The translations under genes were made by a program, and so were the position numbers. A model generated the notes under the pieces. It did no database searches and was not told where the DNA came from. It saw only the letters and a program-made list of their open reading frames with translations. Of a stretch of 64,000 bases of DNA, positions 52,944 through 62,469 are shown in pieces; the first letter of the stretch is position 1; every line of letters starts with the position of its first letter. The DNA comes from Salipiger sp. IMCC34102 (GTDB taxonomy: Bacteria; Pseudomonadota; Alphaproteobacteria; Rhodobacterales; Rhodobacteraceae), in the NCBI RefSeq assembly GCF_004145405.1, contig NZ_SELQ01000003.1, forward strand, positions 1-64,000. The letters are read 5' to 3'.

Positions 52944-52972
52944 TTGACATCGGTGAACATTCTGCTTTAGAT
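52944..52972 (+). promoter_or_regulatory. Possible promoter of the flavin enzyme gene
   Basis: A perfect TTGACA (52944-52949) sits 17 bp before TTAGAT, about 28 bp upstream of the gene start; the -10 is weak. GATGAACAT just upstream and GGTGAACAT inside the spacer are possible TetR half-sites. Confidence 0.4.
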
Positions 52973-52999
52973 CGGCCTCAGCTACCCGGAGTTTCCGCC

Positions 53000-55045
53000 A
53001 TGTCAAACGATCCCCTGCTGCAGCCCTACCAGCTCAAGCACCTCACGCTGCGCAACCGCATCATGACCACCAGCCACGAGCCCGCCTATCCCGAGGACGG
53101 GATGCCGAAAGAGCGTTACGCGGCCTATCACGCCGAACGCGCGAAGGCGGGTGTGGCGCTTGCGATGACGGCAGGATCGGCGGCGGTCTCGAAGGACAGT
53201 CCGCCCGTGTTCAACAACATCCTGGCCTACCGCGACGAGGTCGTGCCGTGGATCAGGAACCTGACCGACACCTGCCACGACCACGGCTGTGCCGTGATGA
53301 TCCAGCTGACGCACCTTGGCCGCCGGACCGCGTGGAACAAGGGCGACTGGCTGCCCTCGGTGTCGTCTTCCAAGCACCGCGAGCCCGCCCACCGCGCCTT
53401 CCCGAAGCTGGCCGAGGACTGGGACATCGAGCGCATCATCACCGACTTCGCCGACGCGACCGAGCGGATGAAGGCAGGCGGCATGGACGGGATCGAGCTG
53501 CAGGTCTACGGCCACCTGCTCGATCAGTTCTGGTCGCCGCTGACCAACGATCTGGACGGGCCCTACGGCGGCGCGACGCTGGGCAGCCGGATGAAGCTGG
53601 TGACGGACGTGCTGACCGGCATCCGCAAGCGCGTCGGCGACGACTTCATCGTGGGCCTGCGCTACACCGCCGACGAGGCGGAGGCCGGTGGCCTGACCGA
53701 AGAGGACGGTCTGGAGATCTCCAGGCGTCTGGCGCAGTCGGGCATGGTCGACTTCCTGAACGTGGTGCGCGGGCGGATCCACACCGATCCCGCGATGACC
53801 GACCTCATTCCGATCCAGGGCATGAAGACCGCGCCGCACCTCGATTTCGCGGGCCGGGTGAAGGAAGCGACCGATCTGCCGGTGTTCCACGCAGCCAGGA
53901 TCCCCGACGTGGCGACCGCCCGGCATGCGGTCGCGGTCGGCAAGCTCGACATGGTCGGAATGACCCGCGCGCACATGGCCGATCCGCATGTGGTCAAGAA
54001 GATCATGGAAGGCCGCGAGGACGACATCCGGCCCTGCGTGGGGGCGACCTACTGCCTCGACCGGATCTACCAGGCGGGCGACGCGCTGTGCATCCACAAC
54101 GCGGCCACCGGGCGCGAGCTGACCATGCCGCACGCGATCGAGCCCGCGCCCACGCGCAAAAGGATCGTCGTCGTCGGCGCCGGTCCCGCGGGGCTGGAGG
54201 CCGCGCGCGTCGCCGCAGAGCGTGGACACGCCGTCACCGTGCTGGAAGCCCAGTCTGAGCCCGGCGGCCAGATCCGCCTGACCGCGCAGAACCCGCGTCG
54301 GCGCGAGATGATCGGCATCGTCGACTGGCGCATGGCGCAATGCGCCGCCCGCGACGTGGAATTCCGCTTCAACACCTGGGCAGAGGCCAGCGACGTCACC
54401 GCTCTGACCCCCGACGTGGTCATCGTCGCGACGGGCGGCCTGCCCAACACCGAACTCTTCGAATCCGGCAAGGAGCAGGATCTGGTCGTCACCGCCTGGG
54501 ACATGATCGCGGGTGACATGAAACCGGGGCAAAACGTGCTGATCTACGACGAAAGCGGCGACCACCCCGGTCTGATGGCCGCAGAGGTCGCCGCCAACGC
54601 CGGCGCCACGGTCGAGATCATGACCCCCGACCGGACCTTCGCGCCGGACATCATGGCGATGAACCTGGTGCCCTACATGCGCGCGCTGCAGGACAAGGAC
54701 GTGACTTTCACCGTCACCCGGCGGCTTGTGGACGTGCAGCGCGACGGCAACCGGCTGAAGGCCGTGATCGGCACCGACTACAGCGACCTGAAGACCGAGA
54801 AGACCTACGACCAGATCGTCGTGAACTACGGCACGCTGCCGATGGACGAGTTGTACTTCGACCTCAAACCGCTGTCCTCGAACGGCGGCGCGGTGGACTA
54901 CGACGCCCTGATCAACGGGCGCGAACAGGACATGCAGCGCGGGCCGCAGGACGGCTTCCAGCTGTTCCGGATCGGCGACGCGGTCAGTGCCCGCAACACC
55001 CACGCGGCGATCTACGACGCGTTGCGGCTCGTGAAGGATATCTGA
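53000..55045 (+). CDS. FMN/FAD-containing N-demethylase of the trimethylamine dehydrogenase / DgcA-StcD family
   Basis: A 681-residue enzyme: an old-yellow-enzyme TIM barrel (residues 1-~350), an Fe-S region, and a C-terminal FAD/NAD domain (RIVVVGAGPAGLEAARVAAERG). The family removes methyl groups from di- and trimethylated amines such as dimethylglycine or N-methylproline. The Fe-S loop reads CVGATYC then ALC 12 residues on; alignment to trimethylamine dehydrogenase (C-x2-C-x2-C-x11/12-C) shows Ala at the second ligand. The next genes encode a Rieske oxygenase and reductase, so a betaine-degradation pathway is likely, with glycine betaine or proline betaine as candidates. Confidence 0.87.
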   Translation: MSNDPLLQPYQLKHLTLRNRIMTTSHEPAYPEDGMPKERYAAYHAERAKAGVALAMTAGSAAVSKDSPPVFNNILAYRDEVVPWIRNLTDTCHDHGCAVMIQLTHLGRRTAWNKGDWLPSVSSSKHREPAHRAFPKLAEDWDIERIITDFADATERMKAGGMDGIELQVYGHLLDQFWSPLTNDLDGPYGGATLGSRMKLVTDVLTGIRKRVGDDFIVGLRYTADEAEAGGLTEEDGLEISRRLAQSGMVDFLNVVRGRIHTDPAMTDLIPIQGMKTAPHLDFAGRVKEATDLPVFHAARIPDVATARHAVAVGKLDMVGMTRAHMADPHVVKKIMEGREDDIRPCVGATYCLDRIYQAGDALCIHNAATGRELTMPHAIEPAPTRKRIVVVGAGPAGLEAARVAAERGHAVTVLEAQSEPGGQIRLTAQNPRRREMIGIVDWRMAQCAARDVEFRFNTWAEASDVTALTPDVVIVATGGLPNTELFESGKEQDLVVTAWDMIAGDMKPGQNVLIYDESGDHPGLMAAEVAANAGATVEIMTPDRTFAPDIMAMNLVPYMRALQDKDVTFTVTRRLVDVQRDGNRLKAVIGTDYSDLKTEKTYDQIVVNYGTLPMDELYFDLKPLSSNGGAVDYDALINGREQDMQRGPQDGFQLFRIGDAVSARNTHAAIYDALRLVKDI

Positions 55046-55102
55046 AGCCGCGACCGGCCGGTGTGATACCGCTCCATCGCGTTTCTCCGCCAACGGGCGC
55101 GA

Positions 55103-55132
55103 AGTCGTAAATTCGATGCCCTCAGTCGTAAA
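55103..55132. repeat. 21-bp-spaced direct repeats upstream of the Rieske gene
   Basis: AGTCGTAAA occurs at 55103-55111 and again at 55124-55132, two helical turns apart, in the 216-bp gap before the Rieske oxygenase. Spacing and same-strand orientation suit an activator such as an AraC-family protein; no such regulator is adjacent. Confidence 0.4.
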
Positions 55133-55261
55133 ATAGTGGGAGCCGGGTCCATCGACCGTGTGATGAGTGAACCATCGACCGGAGCGAAGTTTCGCGCAAA
55201 GGTCGAAGGACAAACGGCCCATTCGCCTCCGCAGGGCTGCGGACAACCAAACAGGTGACAG

Positions 55262-56497
55262 ATGCTACGCGATTCCGATGTCTTGTCCACGTTGATGCAA
55301 CGCAAGCCGGCTTATTCCCTCGCCCAGGATCTTTATTGCGATCCCGGCGTCTTCAAGGCGGATATGAACCACATCTGGTACAAGGAATGGGTCTTCGCGA
55401 TCGCGTCCTGCGAGATCCCCAAGACCGGCAACTACGTCGTGCACGACATCGGTGCCTATTCGGTCGTGATCGTGCGCGGCTCTGATGGAGAGATCCGGGC
55501 GTTCCACAATTCCTGCCGCCACCGCGGGTCGGTCCTGTGCAAGGCCAAGAAGGGCACCGGGCCGAAACTCGTCTGCCCTTACCACCAGTGGACCTACGAA
55601 CTCGACGGCCGCCTTCTGTGGGCGCGCGACATGGGGCCTGACTTCGACGCCTCACAGCACGGGCTGAGCCGGGTGCACTGCCGCAACCTGTCGGGCATGG
55701 TCTACATCTGCCTCGCCGAGGAGGCGCCCGAGATCGACGCCTTCGCCGAACGGACCGCGGCTTATCTCGCGCCGCACGACCTGGAGAATTCCAAGGTTGC
55801 CTACGAGAGCACCATCGTCGAGCAGGGCAACTGGAAGCTGGTGTGGGAGAACAACCGCGAATGCTACCACTGCGCGGGCAACCACCCCTCACTCTGCCGC
55901 ACCTTCCCCGAGGATCCGCGCTACATCGGCAGCGACGGTGAACTCAACGACCTGCAACAGCAGCACACGGCCCGCTGCGAGGCGGTCGGCGCGCCCTCGG
56001 CCTTCCTCGAATCCGGCCCCGGCGACTGGCGCTACGTGCGCACGCCGCTGCTCGACGGGGCGGAGAGCTACACGCTCGACGGCAAGGTCGCATCGACAAG
56101 GCCGAACTCCACGCTGCCGTTCCGCGATGCAGGTGCGCTGCTGAAGTACAAGTATCCGGGCTGCTGGAACCACTTCCTGTCGGATCACGTGATCCTGTTC
56201 CGCGTGACCCCCATCAGCCCGATGGAGACGGAAGTCTGCACCAAGTGGCTGGTCCACAAGGACGCGGTCGAGGGCCAGGACTACGACCTTCAGCGCCTGA
56301 CGGAGGTCTGGGTCGCGACCAATAGCGAGGACCGCGAGGTGGTCGAGAACAACCAGCGCGGCATCCTGTCGCCCGCCTACCGGCCCGGCCCCTATTCGCC
56401 GTTGCACGAGGGCGGCCTGATCCAGTTCACCGACTGGTATGCCAGCACCATGATCGCGGCGATGACCGGCAGATCCGCCGCGATCGCGGCGGAGTAG
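55262..56497 (+). CDS. Rieske non-heme iron oxygenase, betaine/carnitine demethylase type (GbcA/Stc2/CntA-like)
   Basis: A 411-residue oxygenase alpha subunit. Rieske ligands are C85-x-H87 and C105-x2-H108. The mononuclear iron histidines are H203 and H208, and E200 precedes them in ENNRECYHCAGNHP, the spacing E-x2-H-x4-H seen in carnitine monooxygenase CntA, where Glu replaces the usual bridging Asp. This subgroup oxidises N-methyl groups of quaternary amines, releasing formaldehyde. A ribosome site (AGGTGA) precedes ATG 55262. It is paired with the reductase 4 bp downstream. Confidence 0.9.
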   Translation: MLRDSDVLSTLMQRKPAYSLAQDLYCDPGVFKADMNHIWYKEWVFAIASCEIPKTGNYVVHDIGAYSVVIVRGSDGEIRAFHNSCRHRGSVLCKAKKGTGPKLVCPYHQWTYELDGRLLWARDMGPDFDASQHGLSRVHCRNLSGMVYICLAEEAPEIDAFAERTAAYLAPHDLENSKVAYESTIVEQGNWKLVWENNRECYHCAGNHPSLCRTFPEDPRYIGSDGELNDLQQQHTARCEAVGAPSAFLESGPGDWRYVRTPLLDGAESYTLDGKVASTRPNSTLPFRDAGALLKYKYPGCWNHFLSDHVILFRVTPISPMETEVCTKWLVHKDAVEGQDYDLQRLTEVWVATNSEDREVVENNQRGILSPAYRPGPYSPLHEGGLIQFTDWYASTMIAAMTGRSAAIAAE

Positions 56498-56501
56498 CGC
56501 C

Positions 56502-57587
56502 ATGGCCTTCGAGGTGGACCTGTCGATCTCGGGCAAGGACGGGATCTGGACCGACGACGAACCGCTGCTCTGCTGTGCTGTGGTGCCGGAGACGCCCAAT
56601 ACCGCGACCTTCAGCTTCGTGTCGCCTTCGGGGCGGCAGTTCAGCTATGAACCGGGGCAGTTCCTGACACTGGAGCTGCCGGTGCCGGGCGGAACCGTGT
56701 GGAAGACCTACACGATCTCGTCCTCGCCCTCGCGGCCCCTGTTGATCTCCGTCACCGTGAAGGCGCAGGCGAACAGCATCGGCACGCGCTGGATGCTCGA
56801 TCACCTGCAGCCTGGCATGAAGATTAAGGCCTCGGGTCCGGCGGGTCTGTTTACCCTGCCGCGTAACGAGCAGAAGAAATACCTCTTCATCTCGGCGGGG
56901 TCGGGGATCACGCCGTCGCTGTCGATGACGACCTACCTCTACGACCGTGGCACCAATGTGGACGTGACCTTCGTACATTGCGCGCGGCGTCCGCAGGACA
57001 TCATCGAACGCCAGCGGCTGGAGCAGATGGCCTCTCGCGTGCCGTCGATCAAGCTCTTCTTCATCGTCGGAGAGGACGACCCCTACCGCGTCTGGACCGG
57101 CCTGCGCGGGCGACTGAACCAGCTGATGATCGGTCTGATCGCGGGCGACTACCTGGAACGCGAGGTCTATTGCTGCGGGCCGGAGCCCTTCATGGACGCG
57201 GTGCGCGAGATGCTCATCGGTCTGGGCTACGACATGGACCGCTACCACCAGGAAAGCTTCGCCGCCCCCGCCGAGACCGAGCAGGAGGTGCCGGAGCACG
57301 ACGATCTGGTGCCCGATACGCAAAGCCGCGCAAAGGTAGCCTTCACGCGGTCCGACGTCACCGCCGACTGCCACGAGACCGACACGCTGCTGGGCGTGGC
57401 CCGTGCTGCGGGCATCGTGATCCCCTCGGGCTGCACCTTCGGGGTCTGTGGCACCTGCAAGGTCCGCAAGGCCTCCGGCGAGGTGCTGATGGTCCACAAC
57501 GGCGGCATCTCCGAAGAGGACATCGAGGAAGGCTACATCCTCGCCTGCTGCTCGAAACCCATCGGCACGGTCGAGATCGACGCCTGA
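56502..57587 (+). CDS. Oxygenase reductase with FAD, NAD and [2Fe-2S] domains (GbcB-like)
   Basis: A 361-residue electron-transfer protein. FAD site: GQFLTLELPVPGG, then KTYTISSSPSRP; NAD site: KYLFISAGSGITPSLSM and CCGPEPFMDAVREM. The C-terminal plant-type ferredoxin domain has CTFGVCGTCK and a final Cys pair in LACCSKP (C-x4-C-x2-C-x~30-C). It passes electrons from NAD(P)H to the Rieske protein encoded immediately upstream. Confidence 0.93.
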   Translation: MAFEVDLSISGKDGIWTDDEPLLCCAVVPETPNTATFSFVSPSGRQFSYEPGQFLTLELPVPGGTVWKTYTISSSPSRPLLISVTVKAQANSIGTRWMLDHLQPGMKIKASGPAGLFTLPRNEQKKYLFISAGSGITPSLSMTTYLYDRGTNVDVTFVHCARRPQDIIERQRLEQMASRVPSIKLFFIVGEDDPYRVWTGLRGRLNQLMIGLIAGDYLEREVYCCGPEPFMDAVREMLIGLGYDMDRYHQESFAAPAETEQEVPEHDDLVPDTQSRAKVAFTRSDVTADCHETDTLLGVARAAGIVIPSGCTFGVCGTCKVRKASGEVLMVHNGGISEEDIEEGYILACCSKPIGTVEIDA

Positions 57588-57892
57588 TCCGGCGCGGTTC
57601 ACCGTGCTGGCACGGTCGAATTAGGCGCGGTCGATGCCGCCGTCCTCGACTGCCGCGCCGGTGAAAGCGTTCCGGTTGGTGGCGGTATCGCACGGTCAAA
57701 GGACATTGCACCTGGCAAGACAAACCCCTGTAGAACCGCGTGGTGGAAAGCTCTCAAGGTCTCATGCGGGACGAACTGGCGGCTAAGCCCCTCCGAAAGC
57801 CCACACCAAGCTCGCAGTTTCGAGCCGGCGTATGACAATGGCGCGTGACATCGTCGCCCGCCATTCCGCCTTGATTACCCGAACGCACCGGC
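57588..57892. other. Intergenic region between the reductase and the RND pump
   Basis: A 6-bp stem-loop ACCGTG-(CTGG)-CACGGT at 57601-57616 lies 14 bp after the reductase stop and may be a weak terminator. The remaining ~280 bp before the convergent RND stop contain no gene I can support; one 79-codon minus-strand frame has no recognisable motif. Confidence 0.45.
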
Positions 57893-60800
57893 TCAGGCTT
57901 CGGTCGGTTCCGGCTCTGCTTCATCGCTTTCGTCCGTCTCGCGGTCCCATTGGAGAAGATCGTAGAGAACGGGCGTCAGGAACAGCGTGAGGATGGAGGC
58001 GAAGAGAAAGCCGCCGATGATGACGATACCGATAGAGAAGCGACTGGATGCCCCCGCTCCGCTTGACAGCACGAGCGGCACGGCGCCCAGGACGGTGGAC
58101 ATCACGGTCATCAGGATCGGGCGCAGACGCACCGTTGCGGCCTCGATCACGGCCTCCCGGACGCCCATGCCGCGCGTTCGAAGCTGGTTGGCGAACTCGA
58201 CGATCAGAATGCCGTTCTTGGCCATCAGACCGATCAGCATGACCATCCCGACCTGGGTGTAGATGTTGATGGCCTCGCCCAGGACAAACAGCGTGATCAG
58301 CGCGCCGGCCGCGGCCAGTGGCACCGAAAGCAGTATGACGACCGGCTGTATGAAGCTTTCGAACTGCGCGGCCAGCACCAGGAACACGATCAGAAGCGCC
58401 AGGGCAAAGGTCGTGGCAATACCGCCGGAGGTGTTCTGGAAACTTTCGGCCTGACCGGAATAGGAGATTTGCATCTGCGAGGGCAGATCCTCGGCGATCC
58501 GCTCGATCGACGAGATGGCCGAGCCGAGGTCGACGCCTTCGGCCAGGGAAGACGAGATTTCGACGCTGGGTTGCCGGTTGTAGCGGTTGTAGGCGGCGAC
58601 GGAGGCGCGCCGCTCCAGCGTCACCAGACCGTCGAGCGGCACCAGGTCGCCGCTGTCCACCCGCACGTTGATGCCGCGCAGATCGTCCGTGGCCGCGCGC
58701 CGGTCGTCGGGGGCCTGCAGGATCACGGGATACTGCCGGTCGCGAGAGATGAATTCCGTCACCTCGGCCGAGGCGAAGAAGGTCCGGACCGCGTCCGAAA
58801 TGGTGCGTGCGTCGACCCCGATCTCGCGTGCGAGCGCGCGGTTCACGCCGATGTCGTAGCCGGGCGTGTTGATCTCGTAGCTGCGACGGACACCGGTGAA
58901 ATCGGCCTCCGAGCGCATCGCGTCGGCCATTTGCTTGGAATAGTCGGCGGCCTGCTCGAAGCTGGGCGCCGTGACGATCAGCTCAAGCCCGGTCCCGCCA
59001 CCTCCGTCGAAGCCGGAGGGCGCGAAGCTGCGCACGCTGACGCCGGTGATCTTCGCGAATTCTGGCCGCAATTCGGACAGCACGTCGCGCGGGCCCATTT
59101 CCCGCTCGCCCCAGGGCGCCATGACGGCGACAACGAAGGCGCGGCCCGTCTCGCCGTATTGGCCGACGATGGCGATGCTGTCGGATACGATCCCGTCCTC
59201 GCGGTAGGGTTCGATCAGCGCTTCGACCTGTTTGACGGCGGCATCCGTCAACCCGAGCGCCGATCCGGGCGGGGCGGAGATCGAGGCGAAGAACACACCG
59301 CGATCCGACTCCGGTGTCAGCTGCGAGGGAAGTTCCTGGTACAGCACCCAGGACATGCCGGACAGCGCCGCGGCGATTGCCAGAACGATGATCGGCGCCT
59401 TGATCGCCCGTGTCAGGACACTGCGGTACCCGCTCGTGACGCGTTTGGTGGCCCCCTGCACGAGGCGCGAGAACCAGCCCTCGTTCATGTCCGGCTTGAG
59501 CAGGCGGCTTGCGATGACCGGGCAGATGGTCAGGGCCACGAAGGTGGACAGCGTGACGGCGATCGCCAGCGTGATGCCGAACTCGCGGAACAGCTTGCCC
59601 AATTCGCCTTCGAGAAACGAAAGCGGGACGAACACGGAGACGAGGACGGCCGAGGTCGAGACGACGGCGAAGAAGACCTGGTTGGCGCCGGTGCGCGCGG
59701 CGTCTTCCGGGTCATCGCCTTCCTCGATGCGGCGTTCGATGTTCTCCAGGACCACGATGGCGTCGTCCACCACCAGACCGATGGCCAGAATGAGCGCGAA
59801 CAGCGTCAGCGTATTGATAGAGAACCCGGCGATGGCGATCCCCGCGCAGGTCCCTACGAGGGCGATGGGGATGGTGACCGCAGGGACCACCGTCGCCCGG
59901 ATCGATGTCAGGAACAGGAAGATCACCGCGATGACGATGGCGACCGAAATGCCGAGCGTCGTCAGCACCTGCCGGATGGAGTTGCTGATGAAATCGGCAT
60001 CGTCCGAGGTGATCGAGATCTCGGTCCCGCCGGGCAGGCTTTCGGCGATCTGCTCGACCTCGGCGGCGACGGCGGAGGATATCGTCAGCGTGTTGGCGGA
60101 GGATTGCCGCAGGACGCCCAAGCCCACGGCCACTTCGCCGTTCACGCGGAACAGGCTGTCGTCATTCTCGGTGCCGATCTCCACCCGGGTCACATCGCCC
60201 AGAAGAACCCGGCCGTCGTCATCCGATCGCACGATCAACCCCTCGAACTCCTCCACGCTGTTCAGGCGGGTTTCGGTGCGCAGAAGGTAGGTGCGGGAGG
60301 TGCTCTCGATCTGGCCTGCCGGCAGTTCCAGGTTGTTGGCCCGCAAGGCGTCGGCGACCTCGGTGGCCGTCACGCCGCGCGCCGCCATCGCATCGGGATC
60401 CAGCCAGACCCGCATGGCGTAAGGGCGATCGCCGTAGATCTGCACGGCCGCAACGCCGGAGAGCGTCTCCAGCCGGTCAGTGACGAAACGGTCGGCGTAA
60501 TCGGTAAGCTCGGACGCAGACAGGGTGTCGGAGGTCATCGTCAGGCGCATGATGGGATCGCCCTGACTGTCGTTCTTCTCGATCTGCGGCTCTTCCGCCT
60601 CGGTCGGCAGGTCCCCCGATACGGATTGCACGGCAGCGCGGATGTCGGAGGCCGCCTGATCGATGTCGCGCCCTTGCTGGAACGTGATGACGGTGCGCAG
60701 GCCGCCCAGTTCGGATTCGGTCGAGATGTTGTCGATCCCCGAGACCGAGGAAATCGCCCCCTCGATCACCGTGGCCAGCTCGCTGTCCACGACGCCCGGA

Positions 60801-60964
60801 CCGGCACCCGTGTAGGGCACGCTGACGGTGACTTCGGCGGTCGTGGTGTCGGGCAGTTCGCGCACCGGCATCCGCAGAAGACCCGCGATGCCGATGACGA
60901 CGATCAGGATCGAGACGACCGTGGCCAGCACGGGCCTGCGGATGGACAGATCGGACAGGGTCAA
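57893..60964 (-). CDS. RND-family efflux pump, HAE-1-like inner-membrane subunit
   Basis: A 1023-residue transporter with the twelve-helix, two-periplasmic-loop layout of AcrB-like pumps. It starts LSDLSIRRPVLATVVSILIV, with VVDDAIVVLENIERRIEEG in helix 4 (proton-relay aspartates) and GLMAKNGILIVEFANQLR in helix 10. It exports hydrophobic compounds or drugs using proton motive force. ATG 60964 overlaps the adaptor stop (ATGA). No outer-membrane channel gene is adjacent. Confidence 0.94.
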   Translation of the reverse strand: MTLSDLSIRRPVLATVVSILIVVIGIAGLLRMPVRELPDTTTAEVTVSVPYTGAGPGVVDSELATVIEGAISSVSGIDNISTESELGGLRTVITFQQGRDIDQAASDIRAAVQSVSGDLPTEAEEPQIEKNDSQGDPIMRLTMTSDTLSASELTDYADRFVTDRLETLSGVAAVQIYGDRPYAMRVWLDPDAMAARGVTATEVADALRANNLELPAGQIESTSRTYLLRTETRLNSVEEFEGLIVRSDDDGRVLLGDVTRVEIGTENDDSLFRVNGEVAVGLGVLRQSSANTLTISSAVAAEVEQIAESLPGGTEISITSDDADFISNSIRQVLTTLGISVAIVIAVIFLFLTSIRATVVPAVTIPIALVGTCAGIAIAGFSINTLTLFALILAIGLVVDDAIVVLENIERRIEEGDDPEDAARTGANQVFFAVVSTSAVLVSVFVPLSFLEGELGKLFREFGITLAIAVTLSTFVALTICPVIASRLLKPDMNEGWFSRLVQGATKRVTSGYRSVLTRAIKAPIIVLAIAAALSGMSWVLYQELPSQLTPESDRGVFFASISAPPGSALGLTDAAVKQVEALIEPYREDGIVSDSIAIVGQYGETGRAFVVAVMAPWGEREMGPRDVLSELRPEFAKITGVSVRSFAPSGFDGGGGTGLELIVTAPSFEQAADYSKQMADAMRSEADFTGVRRSYEINTPGYDIGVNRALAREIGVDARTISDAVRTFFASAEVTEFISRDRQYPVILQAPDDRRAATDDLRGINVRVDSGDLVPLDGLVTLERRASVAAYNRYNRQPSVEISSSLAEGVDLGSAISSIERIAEDLPSQMQISYSGQAESFQNTSGGIATTFALALLIVFLVLAAQFESFIQPVVILLSVPLAAAGALITLFVLGEAINIYTQVGMVMLIGLMAKNGILIVEFANQLRTRGMGVREAVIEAATVRLRPILMTVMSTVLGAVPLVLSSGAGASSRFSIGIVIIGGFLFASILTLFLTPVLYDLLQWDRETDESDEAEPEPTEA

Positions 60965-62046
60965 TTCGTCGCCTCCTGCGCGTAGTCTTCGTCGATCTCG
61001 ACTGTGTCCCCGTCCGACAGGTCGTCCCAGCCGGCGATGACGACGCGATCATCCGCCTCCAGGCCCTCGCGCACTTCCGTCAGCGCCTCGATGGAGCGTC
61101 CCGCGACGATCTCCGTGCGGGCGGCGGTGTCGTCCGTCACGGTGTAGACGAAAGTGGTCAGGCCTTCGCTGATGATGGCATCGTCCGGTATCGCCAGGGC
61201 GACGTAGGTGTCCAGCACCAGGCGCGCGTTGGCAAACATGCCGCCGACAAGGCGTCCATCGGGATTGTCGATGCGGGCGCGGACATCGAAGCTGCGTGTC
61301 GCGAGGTCGATCTGCGTGGCCCTGACGGCAACGACGCCTTCGAAGGTGTCGTCGGGGTAGGCGGGCGTCTGCATGGTGACCGTCTGACCGGGCTCGACGC
61401 GGTCGAAGTACCGTTCCGGCAGGGACAACTCGATCTCGACGGCCGACAGGTCGAACAGGGTGGTCACCATCGTATCCTGCGCCAGGAAGCTGCCCGGTTC
61501 GATATCCACAAGGCCCACGGTCCCATCGAAGGGCGCGCTGACCGTGCGATCCTCGAGGTCGGCGCGGGCAGAGGCCACGGCAGCTTCGGCCCGCCGAAAC
61601 GCGGCGCGGGCCTGTTCGACGCGCGCCTCTGCGGCGGTGTTGCTGTCGCCCAGCTCCTCGAAGCGTTGGAAGTCTCTGCGTGTTTCGTCCAAGGTCACTT
61701 CCGCTTCCGTCAGGGCGGCTCTCTCTGCCCGGTCGTCCAGCTGGATCAGGACGTCGCCTTCCGAGACAATCTGTCCGGAGTCCACGCGGACTTCGGTGAC
61801 GCGTCCGGAGACCACGGGCCTCACCTCAACCGCGCGGATCGCCCGCAGCGTTCCGACCCCGGGCACGTCTTCCTCGATCCGGCGTTCCTCGGGCATGGCC
61901 ACGCCCACGCGCCGGGCGTCCGACCCGCGGTCCCCACTTTCCTGGTCGCTGTCCTGCGCGGTCAGCTGGCGTGCCCCCCAGACCCCGGCGAATGCGAAAG
62001 CGGCGACCAGGAGGACGCCGATCAGGAACTTGAACAGCTTCGACAC
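60961..62046 (-). CDS. RND efflux periplasmic adaptor (membrane fusion protein)
   Basis: A 361-residue adaptor with N-terminal membrane anchor (residues 4-24), lipoyl halves (EVRPVVSGRVTEVRVDSGQI and VSAPFDGTVGLVDIEPGSFL), a helical hairpin between them and a beta-barrel region (VDIEPG to RARIDNPDGRLVGGMFAN). It belongs to the AcrA/MexE-like group and is coupled to the pump gene. Confidence 0.93.
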   Translation of the reverse strand: MSKLFKFLIGVLLVAAFAFAGVWGARQLTAQDSDQESGDRGSDARRVGVAMPEERRIEEDVPGVGTLRAIRAVEVRPVVSGRVTEVRVDSGQIVSEGDVLIQLDDRAERAALTEAEVTLDETRRDFQRFEELGDSNTAAEARVEQARAAFRRAEAAVASARADLEDRTVSAPFDGTVGLVDIEPGSFLAQDTMVTTLFDLSAVEIELSLPERYFDRVEPGQTVTMQTPAYPDDTFEGVVAVRATQIDLATRSFDVRARIDNPDGRLVGGMFANARLVLDTYVALAIPDDAIISEGLTTFVYTVTDDTAARTEIVAGRSIEALTEVREGLEADDRVVIAGWDDLSDGDTVEIDEDYAQEATN

Positions 62047-62469
62047 CGCAGCTTCCCCGTTTCAGTTCGTTCTTTCGATCCCAGCAGGGCCGGATGCAAG
62101 ATTGCTTCAGTCCGACCACCTAGGTCCAAAGCGCTCGATTGGCAGGGACGCGTCAAAGGGTCGCTGCGCGCATGGATCGCACGGAGCCGCGATCGCAAGC
62201 CTGGTCGACCGGATACGGTGCGGCTTTGATACGGGAAGAATGGAGGAGACGCGGCGCCATGCGCGGCGAGATTTCAAGACAAAGACGGAAAGACGGGACG
62301 GGATAGGGTCTCGCCCGCATATTTCGATGGGCACATGCGGACCCCCGGCAACACAGCCTCGATGAAGATGTTAATACCATCTCTCGCATACATATCATAA
62401 CTTTCAAGCCAGCGACGGAATTGGAGGCTCGGGACATGGCGCAGGGAAGATCCGGGCGGCGGGGGGACG
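62047..62469. other. Divergent intergenic region between efflux and GntR genes
   Basis: These 423 bp must carry the promoters of the efflux operon (left) and the GntR gene (right). The AT-richer stretch 62370-62410 is the best candidate. No credible gene or terminator was seen. Confidence 0.45.

Noticed and set aside
57599-57838. 79-codon minus-strand frame between the reductase and RND genes
   Set aside because: No recognisable domain, no ribosome site; treated as intergenic.
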